Shown: positions 46,324 to 59,578 of the stretch, one piece after another
Layout of the letters: each line of letters begins with the position of its first letter
How positions within the stretch are numbered: the stretch's first letter is position 1
Source of the DNA: Bryoerythrophyllum caledonicum
Taxonomy: Eukaryota > Streptophyta > Bryopsida > Pottiales > Pottiaceae
DNA length: 64,000 bases
NCBI GenBank assembly: GCA_963971425.1
Contig: OZ020521.1
Span: 10,619,519 to 10,683,518, forward strand
Direction: 5' to 3'
Position numbers and translations under genes: made by a program
Notes under the pieces: generated by a model
Seen by the model: the letters and a program-made list of their open reading frames with translations, nothing else
Told to the model about the DNA's origin: nothing
The model's database searches: none

Positions 46324-47285
46324 GTTGTCTCTTTGCAGGCAATGGAAGAGAGTGTTGCATTGGATACCATATTGTATGAGTACTATGATAGTGCAGGGTG
46401 CTTTAATACAAAGGGTGGGCAATTTACTGGACATATAACAAGGACTTTTATAAAGGAATGTGGGGTTGCGTATAGGTCCAACTCTCATTGTAAAAAACTT
46501 ATTGTCAAGATGAAAGTCACGCGGAAGCTCTAGGTTTGTAATTTCATTATCTCCTTGAAATATAATGTCCTATAGTGATCTCATTCATTTGTGGACCTCA
46601 ATTTGGAAATTGTAATATTCACATTTCATGCTCAACTTCTTGTAGGTCTATTAGGTTAACTACTAGAAGGGGTGGGGCATAAAGACCTTGGAGGATTTGC
46701 CAAAAGGCACCTTTGTATTTGAATATGTTAAAGAGGTATTGTACAGCAAAGATGTAGACATCCGAAGTCACGGCCAAGGTAAGTATGCTCTCGACTTGGA
46801 TGTAAATTGGTGATTGAAAGGCGAATGCAACAACGCAGAGTGTCTCTCAATTGAGGCGAATAGATGTCGAAACATCTCCTAATTTCTAAATCATAGGTCA
46901 GTGCAAACCGGGTACTCATTAATCACCTTTCTATGAAGGTTTTGATTTATTTTGGACATCAACGTTTGCTTTTAAATATTGTTGTCGTCTTCTTCAATGC
47001 ATGTGCTCTAATGCAAACTTGTTGGATGTACTGGTCATTGTTGATTGGCATTTGACAAGCTACTACGATGTATGTAGCAACCTTCACTTTTATTGTTGTC
47101 ATACATATCTCCTCATTTCAAGCCTGTGCTATAGCTTTTCCATACTTGACGCTGACGTTGGTCTGTAACTAGGTAGCGTTCTTCACGAAAGAAAAGGTGT
47201 CGACAGGGAAAGAACTCACATGGGACTACGGAATTGATTTCAAAGATACAACCAACAAGGTGCCTAGTTTTATGTGCAAATGTGG
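46324..47285 (+). pseudogene. SUVR-type SET-domain histone methyltransferase, dead copy
   Basis: Pieces align in order with plant SUVR2/SUVR4 proteins: pre-SET ITRTFIKECGVAYRSNSHC (exon ending about 46,532), then after an AG acceptor near 46,645 KGWGIKTLEDLPKGTFVFEY, then KYALDLDVNW (like YPVLLDADW), CLSIEANRCRNIS, FLNHRSV (normally FINHxC), and after another acceptor VAFFTKEKVSTGKELTWDYG and IDFKD (47,175-47,250). SUVR proteins methylate histone H3 lysine 9. In-frame stops occur in several segments (two before KGWG, one after DVNW, one in the NISxFLNH stretch), so no full enzyme can be made. Intron positions are partly kept, so this is a decayed genomic copy, not a processed one. Confidence 0.8.
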
Positions 47286-50200
47286 AGCGTTGGTTGTTGC
47301 GACACCCTTGAAAATTGGCCAATATACCTTTGAGTACACCACACTCATTTTGTGCCTTGCAATTTTGTGTACAGGATTCTCACAGATGTATATTAAATAC
47401 AGCATATAGTATACTGCAGAGTCTATGCATGCATGTAGTCCATTAGATGCATACTAGTGGTATATGAATTATACCATAGATTATACTACAGAGTACTAGA
47501 TAATACTTCCGTCTATTATATACGACTACAGTGAAGTATTGAATCCTACATACGGGGATAATATATGCACTTTAAAATTAGTAAAAAACTATATTAGGCA
47601 AATTCATAATTTTGTGTAGGCCAAATGTATCCAATAAGAAGATGTGACAAAATATTTTGTAACTAACAAGCTACAAAAACCAATTCTTACTGTTAAAACA
47701 ATGCCAATATATTGTTGCACCATACTTTGTCGTATAATGTATACTGCATTGCAGTTTACATTGTTGTTACGTAGTGTGTATAGTGGGAAAAGTATACATG
47801 TGTATATTGCACAATGGATGATGTCACTATGCTATGAGGCTGAACATACTTGCGGTAGCCTATTGCACGCTGATCTCAAAACTTTCTAGTGAAGCCTTAC
47901 AATACTTCCAACAGTCTTTGTGTTAAGAGGCTCGCAAGTATCCACATCTATTGAAAATGCTAATTGTTTCCTATGGATTATAACTTCAAAAACTTTCGAG
48001 CAATGTCCTAATGACACCGATGGTCTTGTCACTAAGTTGGTACACAAGATCACCACCTTTGACCATGTGTAACGCGAGAACCATGAAGAATTTGCAAGCT
48101 AGTACTGATGACGCATCAACATGGCTACATGCAATTTTCTCAAGAATACATAAGAGCTTGGACTCGTACCCCGTCTTTTATAATACGTTCCAACAATGGT
48201 GTATTGTCCCACATCAAAGTCACTACCCTATGCGCAAGTGAACCTCTCTTGAACAATGGATTTCCGTTGTTGGCACTAGAGGATGTAAAAGTCCACCTCC
48301 TCCTCGTTGCCATGGTCTGCACGTACTGCAAAGTTGCAATACTATGGCTGAATTGCATGGTACGTTACAAGTATATGAACAACCAAGGCATAGTATATAA
48401 GTGAGACAATATAGTATATACACAGAACTGGATGATATGTCAATACTTGATAGGCCAATATAAGACTATAGAAGAATATATAGTATTTGTTTATAGGGTA
48501 TGCTAGCTACACAGTTTGCCACTATAAACGGCACAACATAGTATACTTACCCGCACAACTTAGTATACTTACCCGCACAACTATCACTCGAAACCCAATT
48601 GCGCTCGACCTCCACAACACTTTCACAAAGCCAATCTCAATGTCTAAGGAAGCAATGTTTTACAAACAAAGTGTCGTGTGTTCTATCATCTGATATGTAG
48701 AAGTGGGACTCTTTGATCACACTATTTGAAGTCGCTACATACCTATAGGCAATGTGGACTAACACACTAATTTGGCTCGATTGCCAATGCGTACGTTGAA
48801 TTTTATTTTGGATCTAAAAGGTGTAGTTTTCAGCAAAATCAACATGCAACAACATAATGTTGCAACGCAACTCCTTCATGCTCACCCTACACTGAACGTC
48901 TTACCACCTTGCTACGAAATTCTGAGTGATGAACCTGTGCAATTTAGGCCTCAAGTAGTCAAATAACTCACTTGGGGCAGACTTTATGTAAACCTCACCA
49001 ATACGTTTCCTTGGTCTTCTATCTTTACCGACGCCCACTATATGACTGTCAAAACGCCACCAGTTTAATTGAAATTTGGTCTCCAGAGGACAGACTAGCA
49101 ACGAATGCCCCTCTCAACTTGAACAACTAGCCATCAAACACTCCAGATAGTGAAATTCTTTGGTTGCCTCTTTTAGGCACACAACTACCTCCCACATCTT
49201 TGTGACTCCATGAAAATTGTTCATATGCGCCCTACACCCCACACCCCACGTCAACCCCGTCAGCACACACTACACATCTACAATGGTACAAGGCCCCAGT
49301 GTGGAAATCCCTCAATACATCCCTCACTGATTCTAGAGCTTGACATAGTATGTCAAACTTCACATGGTACCTCCAACAAGAAACATTCCAGGTGTTGCAC
49401 TTTTTCACAAAGTAGGGCCGCAATCTCTCAAAAGCTTGCATCAAAATGGGCTTGTTCGGATGCGATGCCATAAGTCGATCGTAGAAAGAATTTTGTGGGA
49501 CAGAGAAGAGAAGTAAATCTCAGTAATGTGTATAACATATCGCCACACATGTAGCCTTACAAAAGAAACATGACAACCGACAACGACAATGCATCCAATG
49601 AGTACTAGAAGATACCCTCTCGAATTGTATATGAATATATACCCTGGTATGTGCATACAATGTGATGTACTTCTGAAGTATCTCAAATACTTCTTCAAGG
49701 TATACAAATGGACATGGGTTCTATAGTGGGCACCAGTAGATACCTTGTCAAAGTATGTAAAAATGGTTGTGATGGGACCCCAATAGTACGTGAATGTCCT
49801 CACATAGTATTAAGAATACACTAAACACTAGTATGTTTACGAACACAGCAACTACGAATAAGACCACTAAGGTCTTTCCACAGGCGACGACTATGTATCC
49901 CATTAAGTACATACGTGTATACTCTATAGTGAAAGACTCATGGGTTCGTACTCTATAGTATGTCTAATACCTGTAACATACAAGGGCTCATGAGTTTCTA
50001 TTCTATCACGGTATATTTAAACCCTACACCCTATTGACATATCCTATGAAAGACTATGCATACATGTATCTCGGACCTATACAAAGTATACCGACATACA
50101 AAGACTAATAGGTTAATACTCTGGCAAGGTATATTTGAGGGCAAGCCCTATTGACATATCGTACGAAAGATTACTGGATATATTAAATACCTCTAAGACG

Positions 50201-53200
50201 TGCACAACATACATGGACTCATGGGTCTATATTTTCTTAAGGTATAAAGGAGAACAAATCCTTGTAACTTTTGACATGACCAAAGTCTTCTGGAATATAT
50301 TAAAGTCCACTACAAAACTTTATCAATTCTCCAAGGGACTGACAGCTTTATACCATGTCAAGGTATACACGAAGACAAACCATGTGGATATGCTCTATGG
50401 AAGAAGTACATAGCTTTCAAGGAGGAGATGAGTTGCATGCATCTTGAACAACGTTAGAATTGAGGATCCGCTTGACTATGGGCTTTGAAATCATCGCACA
50501 GTTGCAGCAATACACTTTGAATTTTCTCCCAAAATCTTTGACAACACTTGTACGCCCGATACTTTGCTACCAACCATAGCCTTCAGCAAGGTCTTTTTCC
50601 TCACCAATTTCTCCTTTGAACATGGATTTTTCAGCAACCGCAACTCATTTTTATACAATTGAAGAAAAATTCTTACTATCTCTAATATCAAAGTTACTAT
50701 GGTAACACGTTGACAAGTGCCAGGCTATCTTCTTGTTTGACAACACGTTTTACAATATAGATTGCTTGAACGTAGGACCCTCCCCAGCAATCAACAATTT
50801 CTTCATAATGAAATCTGAAATTTACAACGAGACCCGATGGACATCTTGTCGATCAACATTCTCTTTTACTAGAACCGGGCAACCAACGCCAGCTACAACA
50901 AAATCTCCTTGAGCTTCCTTCTTCTCGCTCTAGATCGTCGTTGTCTCTTTGTTGCACTCTCCCCAACCAGTGCAACGTCCTTTTCATCTCTATACATCTC
51001 CACGCTTGTCCTCTTCATCTGTAAACATCTCCATGCTTGTCCTCTTCATCTGTAAACATCTCCATGCTTGTCCTCTTCATCTGTAAACATCTCCACGCTT
51101 CACCTCTAAACATCTCCATTGACGTGATGCAGGCAGCCAATGCACACCAGACTTTGACAATCTCCAGCTCTAGTAGTAACCATATCTAGAATGCACACAT
51201 TACCAAAGTAAGCACTAATATGTATAAAGCATACCAGTATATTATACATCAAACAACTTAAATAAAGCAAAACCACCTACGTTATGCATATAAGATTGTG
51301 CATTTATTCTAAATATCAGAAGTTTAGCTACCAATGCATTGTATTCAAGTATATACACAACAGAGTATGGAGTAGAGGCACCGTTGCACATAGTATGTAG
51401 TAGTATATGTCGTACTACGTTTAGGAAATCTATGGAATATACTTTTACCTAAGACCTCACTATTTCTAAGGTTTATATTAGAAATCCTACAATTGTCCTT
51501 CAAATGTATTCCACATCGCTCTTATTCTTGATCATGTTCGATGGCCCAAATACTATCTACATCTAGGTTGTTCGGACGGACGGGACGTCCAAACGGGAGG
51601 GGACATCCGTCTGGGAGCTCCGCAGGATGTTTGTAACTTAGAGATTTTTTTTTAATAAAAATTACCTCTTTTACTGCCGGTCGCCACGGTTCCGGCCCGA
51701 GCCTAGACCGGGTGTAAATTGGGCAACCCCCAATTTACCCCAGTCCAGACGAAGTCTCGGATAGGACGGACGTCCGGGCCGCGGATTTTTGACATATGTG
51801 ATCTCCTTGATCTACATTGCCTTGGTTGCACATGTCGCCAAATGAGTCACAGCTTATGAAAGAACGTAAATGGCAACAATAACTAGGTGGATTGTAGATA
51901 TAAGCTGTAGTCTACACGGTAAGGAATCTTCACCTTAAATCGGAACATCCACCTCAACCAAGTACTGTAATCTTGCAACACAGCTAAATCATTGCACATT
52001 TATCTCCATTGTCTACTTTTTGTTGTTCTTCAACATCCATGCTCGTAAGAACTTGATACTATCTATGTTAGTTGAATAAATTCTACGGAAGACGTGACAC
52101 ATGCTACTAAGTTCCTCCATCTTGCTGAAATCATACTTAAAATCAGCAAGCCACTTCATCATGGCATAATGCATCTCCCCACCCCTACTGTAATCATGTA
52201 GTTCCATTTGCGTAAAGAAACTGCGAAGTATTCAAAGTTCCCCTATAGTCCCATTAACCGCTGCAATTTGATTTGTACTCGTGTTCATCCATTGCGTATA
52301 GGGCCACAACAACGTCTTCAACGACATCAGCTGCATCAAACAATATATCCCTAAGTAAAAATTGTGGTTGCAATTGTCTACATTGAATACATATGCATGT
52401 ATAGTTTCCACCCTACTAGGAAAAGGTATACAATTTGTAGTTATAGAAGTATAAGCCAACATAGCATATATACATGTGAATCACAAGAATATACATACAC
52501 GAGCACAATGTACACCCTATCTTTGAATATAAACAAGTCCCTAAGTATACCATGCGGGTTGTATATACATCGTATACGAGGTATATATTCTGGACGTGGT
52601 ATAAAGTTTGGGGCATGGAATAGATCTGGGCCAAGGTATATATAGTAAGCAGTGCATATACCCGACCACGGGCATATATACCATGTCCCGGGTATACACT
52701 CCAAGCATAGTACATGTACATTCGAGACAGATTGTGTACTGGTTAATGAGTACACCCTGGCCCGTACATGTACCCTTTGCAGAGCCCCAAACCATGTCCA
52801 GGGTATACATCGGCCACACGATGCATATTCCAATGAAGCTTTGTATGTCCGGCAAAAGTTCAAAATCCTAATACGGACATATACTCTACCTCAACCAACA
52901 AATCAACGTCGAGATATAAACATTGGTTGAAATACACATCTAAGCAAACACATGTTCGAGTAAAGTATAAGACCCTAGGTTGCCTATATATCCCCCAATT
53001 GACGTATTTTCGTGGGGCATATACTTGGCCCAAGCTATGCACACTTTGTGACCTGGATCTATGCGGATTGACAAAGGTAGAAACTCTACACCGACGTAGG
53101 TGCCAAACTACATGCCTCCATTGTATATCAGCAAACAATCATTGGCTTGAAGATTACTTACAACCTTTGAAATATCGTAGGAACGTCGACTTCAGATTGG

Positions 53201-54429
53201 CATCCTGTAACAAATTTGTTAAAGTACATAGAGATGGACTTGTCTCCATGGTCGGAATGCATGTCAATGACACTGAGGACAAGGAACATTATGTCCCTAA
53301 ACTAACACGAATTACAAGAAGTAGCGCGTGCTGAACAATCCTTTTTCATCGACAGACCGTGACCTCCAGCAACTTGCCTGTCATGTGCACATCACCTTCA
53401 AACTTATTGCAAACCAGTTCAATGTTTGTCGTAGATCCAGCCTCAAATTTTACATGAGCACATCACGCAGTGCTTAATGACATCCTTAGAGATAAGTGGA
53501 CCTTCTAACTTCGGTGTAGACCCTAAACCAAACCAACGACATTACCTTACAATGTAGAAGCTAAAGAAAACTCAATACAGTGCGGTCGTCCCACTCACCT
53601 TTTCCGTACCGTCAGCTTGCGAGGTAGAACTCATTGCAGGCACGGTTGTAGAAACTATAACTTTTGGTAGACGTCATTGTTGATGAGATAATGGTCTCAC
53701 ATTAATTTTGATGACAATCACTACGCCAACAAAGAAGACACACGTCAAGCACCAACTTTGCGTCGTGTGTCACATGGAGCATGGTGGAAGAAGTCAGAAG
53801 CTTGCGCACGCAGTTGGCGCAAAGACCATCCTCGGTAGCGCCGCATTAACTCTCCAACATGGATTAATGACATGAAGATGGCCATGCAACTCTCCAAAGT
53901 TTGAGTATCATCCACATTAAAGTCTTGGATAGCAAGTAGTTGAACTAAAGATTCACTGCCATTTGGCTAACAGCTTTATCTTCTTGAGGAAGACACGTGT
54001 TGCCATCTAATTTGCCCGACCCTTTCTTGTGTTTTGATACATTGCATACTGCAAGGTATGAAAAATATACCATACATATAATGAATTATATCTACAAATT
54101 CAGGGCCCTGAAAACTTGATTTCACCCAAATGAATGGAAGAAAGGCTTCTTCTAAGAAAGAATTTGTTTCAAGACGGATTTATATATGATGTATCTGACT
54201 CCATAAGAAATTGAAGTAGGAACGACATTGATCCCTATTTTAAAAGCCTTGAAAAAATAGCATGTTATTTAGCAATTAAAGTGAATGATGTTTTTAAGTA
54301 AAAAAGTAAGGGTTGTGAAGAACTTTTCTACACTACTACCCACCTCAAAAAAGTGCACTATTTAGGTCTAAAGTTGTACTCTTCAAGTTCATAGTAGTAC
54401 TATTGAAGTTCTCCAATAATACTATTCAA
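47286..54429. other. Long AT-rich region without a supported gene
   Basis: Minus-strand pieces such as KFQLNWWRFDSHIV (49.06 kb), KKTLLKAMVGSKVSGVQVL (50.6 kb) and MMKWLADFKYDFSKMEELSS (52.15 kb) look protein-like and may be exons of one decayed gene, but I recognise no family and the frames are broken. 52.4-52.9 kb is rich in GTATATA motifs. 50.99-51.11 kb is a minisatellite. Confidence 0.4.
50990..51115. repeat. 31-bp minisatellite
   Basis: Four units of AACATCTCCATGCTTGTCCT plus CTTCATCTGTA, the last partial. The unit length is not a multiple of three. Confidence 0.88.
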
Positions 54430-54625
54430 CCTTATTGTACCATGCCCACCTTGCCCACCTTCCATGTTTGAAAACTCAAAACCCTATAACTTTTTGTATG
54501 AAATGTAAGATTTATACACCCACAAAGGTTTTAGTAGTACCATCTACAGTATACAAATTTAAGAGGAATGATGTAAATTGAATGGGAATCTGACCAAACC
54601 TTCAAAAAGCAATTTTGGGGCATTC
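54430..54625. mobile_element. Fragment of the TTAA-type element
   Basis: It shares GCCCACC...TTGAAAACTCAAAACCCTATAACTTTTT and ACCAAACCTTCAAAAAGC with the 3' part of copy 1 (9.83-10.0 kb). No TTAA-bounded ends remain. Confidence 0.7.
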
Positions 54626-55124
54626 TGTTATCTGAGAATTGCCCTAGACTAATTATATGGGATGAATGCTCCACTCAACTAACAAAAGCTCATGGCTTGA
54701 CAAATAAATGGTAAAAAACATAAATCTTACACTCCTCACACTAGTTACATTCTTGTTTGTCATTAGCCACTTCTATAATCAATGGATAGATGTTACTTGT
54801 TACTTGTTTGGTAGTGTCTATTTTCAAGAGGAGGAAGTATTGTAGTTCCATACCGTACCTAGTGGTCACTTTCAACACCTCTATGTCAAAAGAATTATTT
54901 TTCTTTGACACAATGATTCGGACACAATGGATATCACCTGAGTATTACATGGGCATCACCTAGACAAAAACTTTACATTTTCCAATTTTTTTGACAACTC
55001 TCCGTTTGAACTAATTATGTACAAAAGCGACCACAGTGTGGGGTACTACTAACCCAGGCCCCATGAACATTGGCCCAATGGTGGAACAAACAGACGGTTT
55101 GTTTTTGTTTTACCACTGGAGTTT

Positions 55125-55404
55125 GGATTTGCCTAAATACCCCGGTCGAGCGTTGCAGCAAGCCTTAGGCTTGGAAGGGTGGGGGAGGGTAGGGACAAAA
55201 CCGGCCCCTATTTTTGTGTTGGAGGGGGGCCCTATTTGATGAAGGGAAAGATCTATTGTGGTAACTCGGGGCTGCAGGTTCGAAATTTGGCAAAACAAAT
55301 TCCAAAAAAAGCCTCTAAAGCGCCGAAATTTAAAAGGCCAGAAAAATGGACCACCCAAGGCGGAGGCTTGGTGCAACGCTCAACCAGGGTAAATAGGGAG
55401 ATCC
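55125..55404. mobile_element. MITE family A, copy 3 (MULE-like)
   Basis: TIRs of about 50 bp begin GGATTTGCCTAAATACCCCG on the left and, inverted, GGATCTCCCTATTTACCCTG on the right. The 9-bp flanks CTGGAGTTT (55,116-55,124) and CTGGAGTTC (55,405-55,413) differ at one base. Long TIRs with a 9-bp duplication indicate a Mutator-like origin. No coding sequence. Confidence 0.85.
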
Positions 55405-55911
55405 CTGGAGTTCTTCTTCTGGTGCGTGAGACAACAAGCTCTGCACATTAGGGCAGAAGATCCATGGAGGCAGAAATAGACTTGGGAATGCGAGCCTAGA
55501 CACACTGTAATGTGGAATATCATATGAGTTAACTTACAACTAATTCTGTCAATTCCAGTGATCCAACTTGCCAGGCTGATGGTCTGGTCAACGAATTGAT
55601 AAATTCATAAAAAAATGTAGAGGCGGGAGAGCAGAAGGAGCCTGGCCGCCGTTTCGGGTGGAGGAGGCTGAGCTAGTTAACTTAATCACACCGCATGATA
55701 TGCATGCCACATACAGCAACCAGAATTCAACTCCCCCACCTCTCAAGTCGTCAGCTTCTGCAACTTGCACGAGCCCTTCCTAGGTTCATGCATTCGGAAT
55801 GGAGGAGCCAGAGCCAGTGATCCTAGAATCGATTTCTGAAAATTAGTAGAAATGTTACAACCTGCACATTGAAGTATTGAAGTAGTTAACCCTTTAACCC
55901 CTAATTTACAG

Positions 55912-56190
55912 CTAGGGCAAATTGACCCCCTCACTGGGACTTACCCGAGGTGGGTTATGTCTTAATTGTATGGGGTCATTTTTTTGGCCCTATTATTTTG
56001 GAGGGGTCCACTGGCTTTTTTTGGATTTTTTGGGACAAATTTGGGGCCTATGTTCATTGTGTACCCGAGAGGATCCTTCATTGCTATAAATAGGGCCAAT
56101 CCAAAAACAAAATAGGGACCAGGTTTGGCCCCACCACCTTGTGGCCCCCTCCAATAAGTCCTAGCGAGGGGTCAATTCACCCTCGCCCTA
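55912..56190. mobile_element. MITE family B, copy 2, nested in the TTAA element
   Basis: It interrupts the terminal part of the TTAA element. Ends CTAGGGCAAATTGACCCCC and the inverse of AATTCACCCTCGCCCTA. Flanks AATTTACAG and AATTACCAAG may be a decayed target duplication. The interior is about 80% like copy 1. Confidence 0.8.
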
Positions 56191-57130
56191 AATTACCAAG
56201 AGCCCCTCCAGGGACTCTTAAAGGTTTGGGTAGGTTACTACTATGTCAATTTATAACACTCTTTTTTGAAATATTTACTGTAGATGGCCATTACTTAAAG
56301 CTTTGAGTGAGTCTAATTTATTTTTCCTAGATCCGACAATTAATGAAAAAGTTATAGGGTCTTGAAGTACAAATGGGGGGACCGGGCACGTCGGGCAACT
56401 CCAAAAACTTTTGCTAGGACACTCTATTGAAAGTGAGATTTTCAATACAAGCAAATAACATGATTTCCTTTCATAGTGTTAAAAAAAACTCTTGTCTTTA
56501 GTGAAAAATAGCACATCAACCCAAGTCGAACACTTTCACACAATGTCACACATTGTTGGGCAAGGTACCAAAAAAAACTTCTTCTTTTCCACATAATACT
56601 TTGAGATCTTCATATTTTTTACTTTTTATTTTTTTTACTTCAAGATGTGGTGTAAACCTTCTTGTTGACCATTCCGATTCTCATTTCTAAAACATATTAA
56701 GTCCACACAAAAAAAAAGTGAATTGGCAATTTTTGAATCTCCACTCCATGCACAATTTTTTTGGATATGCTACACCCTTTCTTCTACCTCTAAATTGGTG
56801 TACAAGGAACTAGTACCATGCATAAGTGATAGTAATGGATTTAGACCTTGAATAGTGCAAAAACTAGACACCAAGTGAAGTCAAAGTCTGCTAATCCATT
56901 AAATGCAGGGAAGAAAATGAACCCTTTTCTCTACTTCAAACAATTTAGTCTTTCAATCTGTGCAGTCAAAGTTTATAATTTTTTTGGATATGTTACTTAA
57001 TAAGTCTTAATTGAAATCATCTAGTTAAAACTATAAATATAAATTTTGTTTTTCTTCCTTATTCATTGCACTAAAATGAGCAGTTTTAAAGTGTTTTTGG
57101 TGTGAAATTGTCAAAGTAATTTAGAGATTC

Positions 57131-57238
57131 ACCTCAGTTTGGCTATGGCTGGACCATCATCTACAAGCGTAATAGATTCTGAAATATAATATCTACTACA
57201 CTTGTAGATGGATGGTTGCACCATAGCCAACCGGAGGT
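57131..57238. mobile_element. 108-bp foldback MITE
   Basis: Near-palindrome: ACCTCAGTTTGGCTATGG...CATCTACAAG and, inverted, ACCTCCGGTTGGCTATGG...CATCTACAAG. It sits at the end of the TTAA element. Confidence 0.8.
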
Positions 57239-57763
57239 TAAAGGGTTAAGTAAGCTATTCAAGGACATAATATGTGGAAATACCTAGGCCATACCCTGCA
57301 ATATCCGTGATATACATATATAATACTAGTGATATACCTATGGATGTCATCTCAAAAGGTGGCTTAAGAAGTCACCTAAACACTGTGCGGACGGGTGGAA
57401 CACCCTTTGTCACCATTTTATAGCAACTTCCATATCCAATGCTTCTTGGACCAAGTCGAAAACGATGAAACGGGAAAAGCCCCTACACTTGCTGCTTTCA
57501 CGTCGAAAAGCTTCATGAAGTGAGAACTCAAAGTGGCTCCATTTCTGCAATGAACACCCCCAACTGTAAGGTAAGCCCCCTTAAAACCGACAAGTTAAGG
57601 AATGTGTATATATGGAGAGAGGAGATGATTATACTATTATTTTTCAGTGATAGCCAATAGAATTACAATTCCAACCCAAGTGATTTCATATTTTTTCAAT
57701 GAAAGCTGAATTAGTTATGAATTTTCAAACTGTGCAGCCATGTTTAGTGGGTGGCCAGCAATA

Positions 57764-57923
57764 GGTACCCCCCACAACCAACGACCAAAAGTAAGGGTCT
57801 TGACTAATAGCAAACCTCCATTTGGATGGGTGAAAGGGTGGTAATGGGATGGAAGAGGGTTGGATATACTCCAATTTTATAGGCGTTGGCTATGGGTTTT
57901 TGTTGGTTGTGGGGAGGCTTACC
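57764..57923. mobile_element. 160-bp MITE
   Basis: Inverted ends GGTACCCCCCACAACCAACG and the inverse of TTGTTGGTTGTGGGGAGGCT. It abuts the Harbinger-like element on its right. Confidence 0.65.
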
Positions 57924-57926
57924 TTA

Positions 57927-58567
57927 GGGGCGGTTTACACTACGGACCAAGAACTCGTCCCATGACCCTCTTAAATCTGTGATTGACTCCATCAACTCGT
58001 CCCGGGATGACTTGGGTTTACACTAGGAGGAAAAAAGAAAAGTGACCAAAGGAGTTGAGGTCCTCTAAAGGCCTAGAAATAGGCCTAATGGATAATGTTG
58101 GAGGGTCCCCTGGATTTTGCGGCGAGAGAGGCTAAATGGGTTCTCTCGTTGCTGAAACGAGGAAACCCTGGGCCTGAAATGCTGTTTTATTATTTTTAAA
58201 TTGATAATAATAATATTATTATTATTATTATTAATTAATTAATTAATTAATTTGGGAGGGGGCCCAACATTACTGTAGATACAATGGCGGCCACCCTTTT
58301 TGTCTTTTTGGTTTTTTTTAATTTTCTTTGTTATTTTAGGAAATACTGCCCTTTTTAGGCATGCATTAAAAAAATCAGCACGCCCACTTTTTAGTACATG
58401 GTCATTCCTCCCGGTCCAAGTTCGGTTTACACTTAGTGAGAGGCCCAAGGGCTTTGAAAATGACATTTTTATGAAGTATGACCATGGAAGTGTGACCATG
58501 AAGTGTGACCATGGAATTAATCCATTTTCCTTGGTCACGGCTCTTGGTCTATAGTGTAAACCGCCCC
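57927..58567. mobile_element. PIF/Harbinger-like MITE, 641 bp
   Basis: Inverted ends GGGGCGGTTTACACTA extended with few mismatches over about 30 bp (ACCAAGA shared), flanked by the 3-bp target TTA at 57,924-57,926 and 58,568-58,570. TTA/TWA duplication and G-rich ends are typical of the PIF/Harbinger superfamily. No transposase. The interior contains an ATT/AATT repeat and repeated TGACCATGGAA units. Confidence 0.85.
58205..58250. repeat. (ATT)n and (AATT)n microsatellite
   Basis: Compound repeat inside the Harbinger-like MITE. Confidence 0.9.
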
Positions 58568-58570
58568 TTA

Positions 58571-59578
58571 GATGGTTTGCACCTAAACCCTGGTAATAAT
58601 CCTTGGGGGTTTGACATCCGGGGGTGGCATGTGGCAGGCTCGGGAGCTTTGGTCCACGGATTGATTCCGTTTGCTTTTATTGGCGGCACCCCCACAAGCA
58701 GTTTGTTTTCCGTTCCGGAGTGGCAGCCCTTCCCAGTCACTCGCAATCAATGCTCCGCTCTGGAATTTCGGCGGTTGTCATTTCCATAGGCTGGGGAGAA
58801 GCCTGGCCCTTCAGCTCCACCCTCCATCTCTTGAGCGCCGCGCCCCCTCCCTCCCCCTCAGTCCCACATGGTCCCCCACCTCCTCTCTCCCTCCCTCCCT
58901 CTTCTCTCATCTAGATTCTGTCTGCATTGGCAGCCTCTCCGATGCAATTTGGAGTATGAGTGTCCCAGATCAGGCCTAGCTTCACAGAAGGAGGTGGTGT
59001 GAGCGTTTCACGTTCTGAAGGTTGGTTCCTGGTTCTGTGATGGTGGGGAATTTGGACCTTCTTTGAGTTCATGCGTGTTTTTTAGCTCATTGGTGTGAAT
59101 TGTTGGTGTTTCATTGGGGATGTTGATGATTGCATTATGTTGCGCATGCCGCTGTCTTTGGGAAGTTGAGAGATATGTATTGGATTTGTAACGTGTGCCG
59201 CTTTTAGGTTATGGATGCATGTTTTTATGTTGTGTGCTGAATGTGGGTACGGCTTGGTAGGTGTTGAAGGTGAGGTAGAAGAAGGTGTGGCAATGTGAGA
59301 GGAAGTCATGAAAGCGTTATCGTGCGGCGGAGATTGTGGTGGGTGGTCGTTTCGGAGCCGGAATGAGGAGTTCTGGTATCGGGGCATTGCAGGGATTGAG
59401 TTCTCACAGAAACAATATGCCATGCTCTGAACGGGTTCTGCGTTCCTGGAGGAAGGGGAGGCGGAAGAAGAAACGTAATTAGGGTTTCCAGGTATCCCTA
59501 TCGCCATTCTATCGAGTCCCACATCCACGCGTCTCCAGCTTGAGGATAGAAGTTCGCTGCATTGCTTGGCTCTCAAGG
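58571..59578. other. No gene seen; possible promoter or leader
   Basis: CT-rich stretch (58,840-58,915) followed by GT-rich sequence. Long minus-strand open frames here (59,082-59,636) are low-complexity and not supported. Confidence 0.4.

Larger units (their letters stand above)
55890..57245. mobile_element. TTAA-type element, copy 2, with nested MITEs
   Basis: An inverted copy of the 944-bp element at 9.1-10.0 kb, flanked by TTAA at 55,886-55,889 and 57,246-57,249. The ends are CCCTTTAACCCC and, inverted, CCCTTTAACCTC. A family B MITE (55,912-56,190) and a foldback (57,131-57,238) lie inside and explain its greater length. No coding sequence. Confidence 0.82.

Noticed and set aside
51567-51795. 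Second hAT-like terminus (GGTTGTTCGGACGGAC) and a GGACGGAC-rich patch
   Set aside because: No matching inverted end or target duplication could be found.
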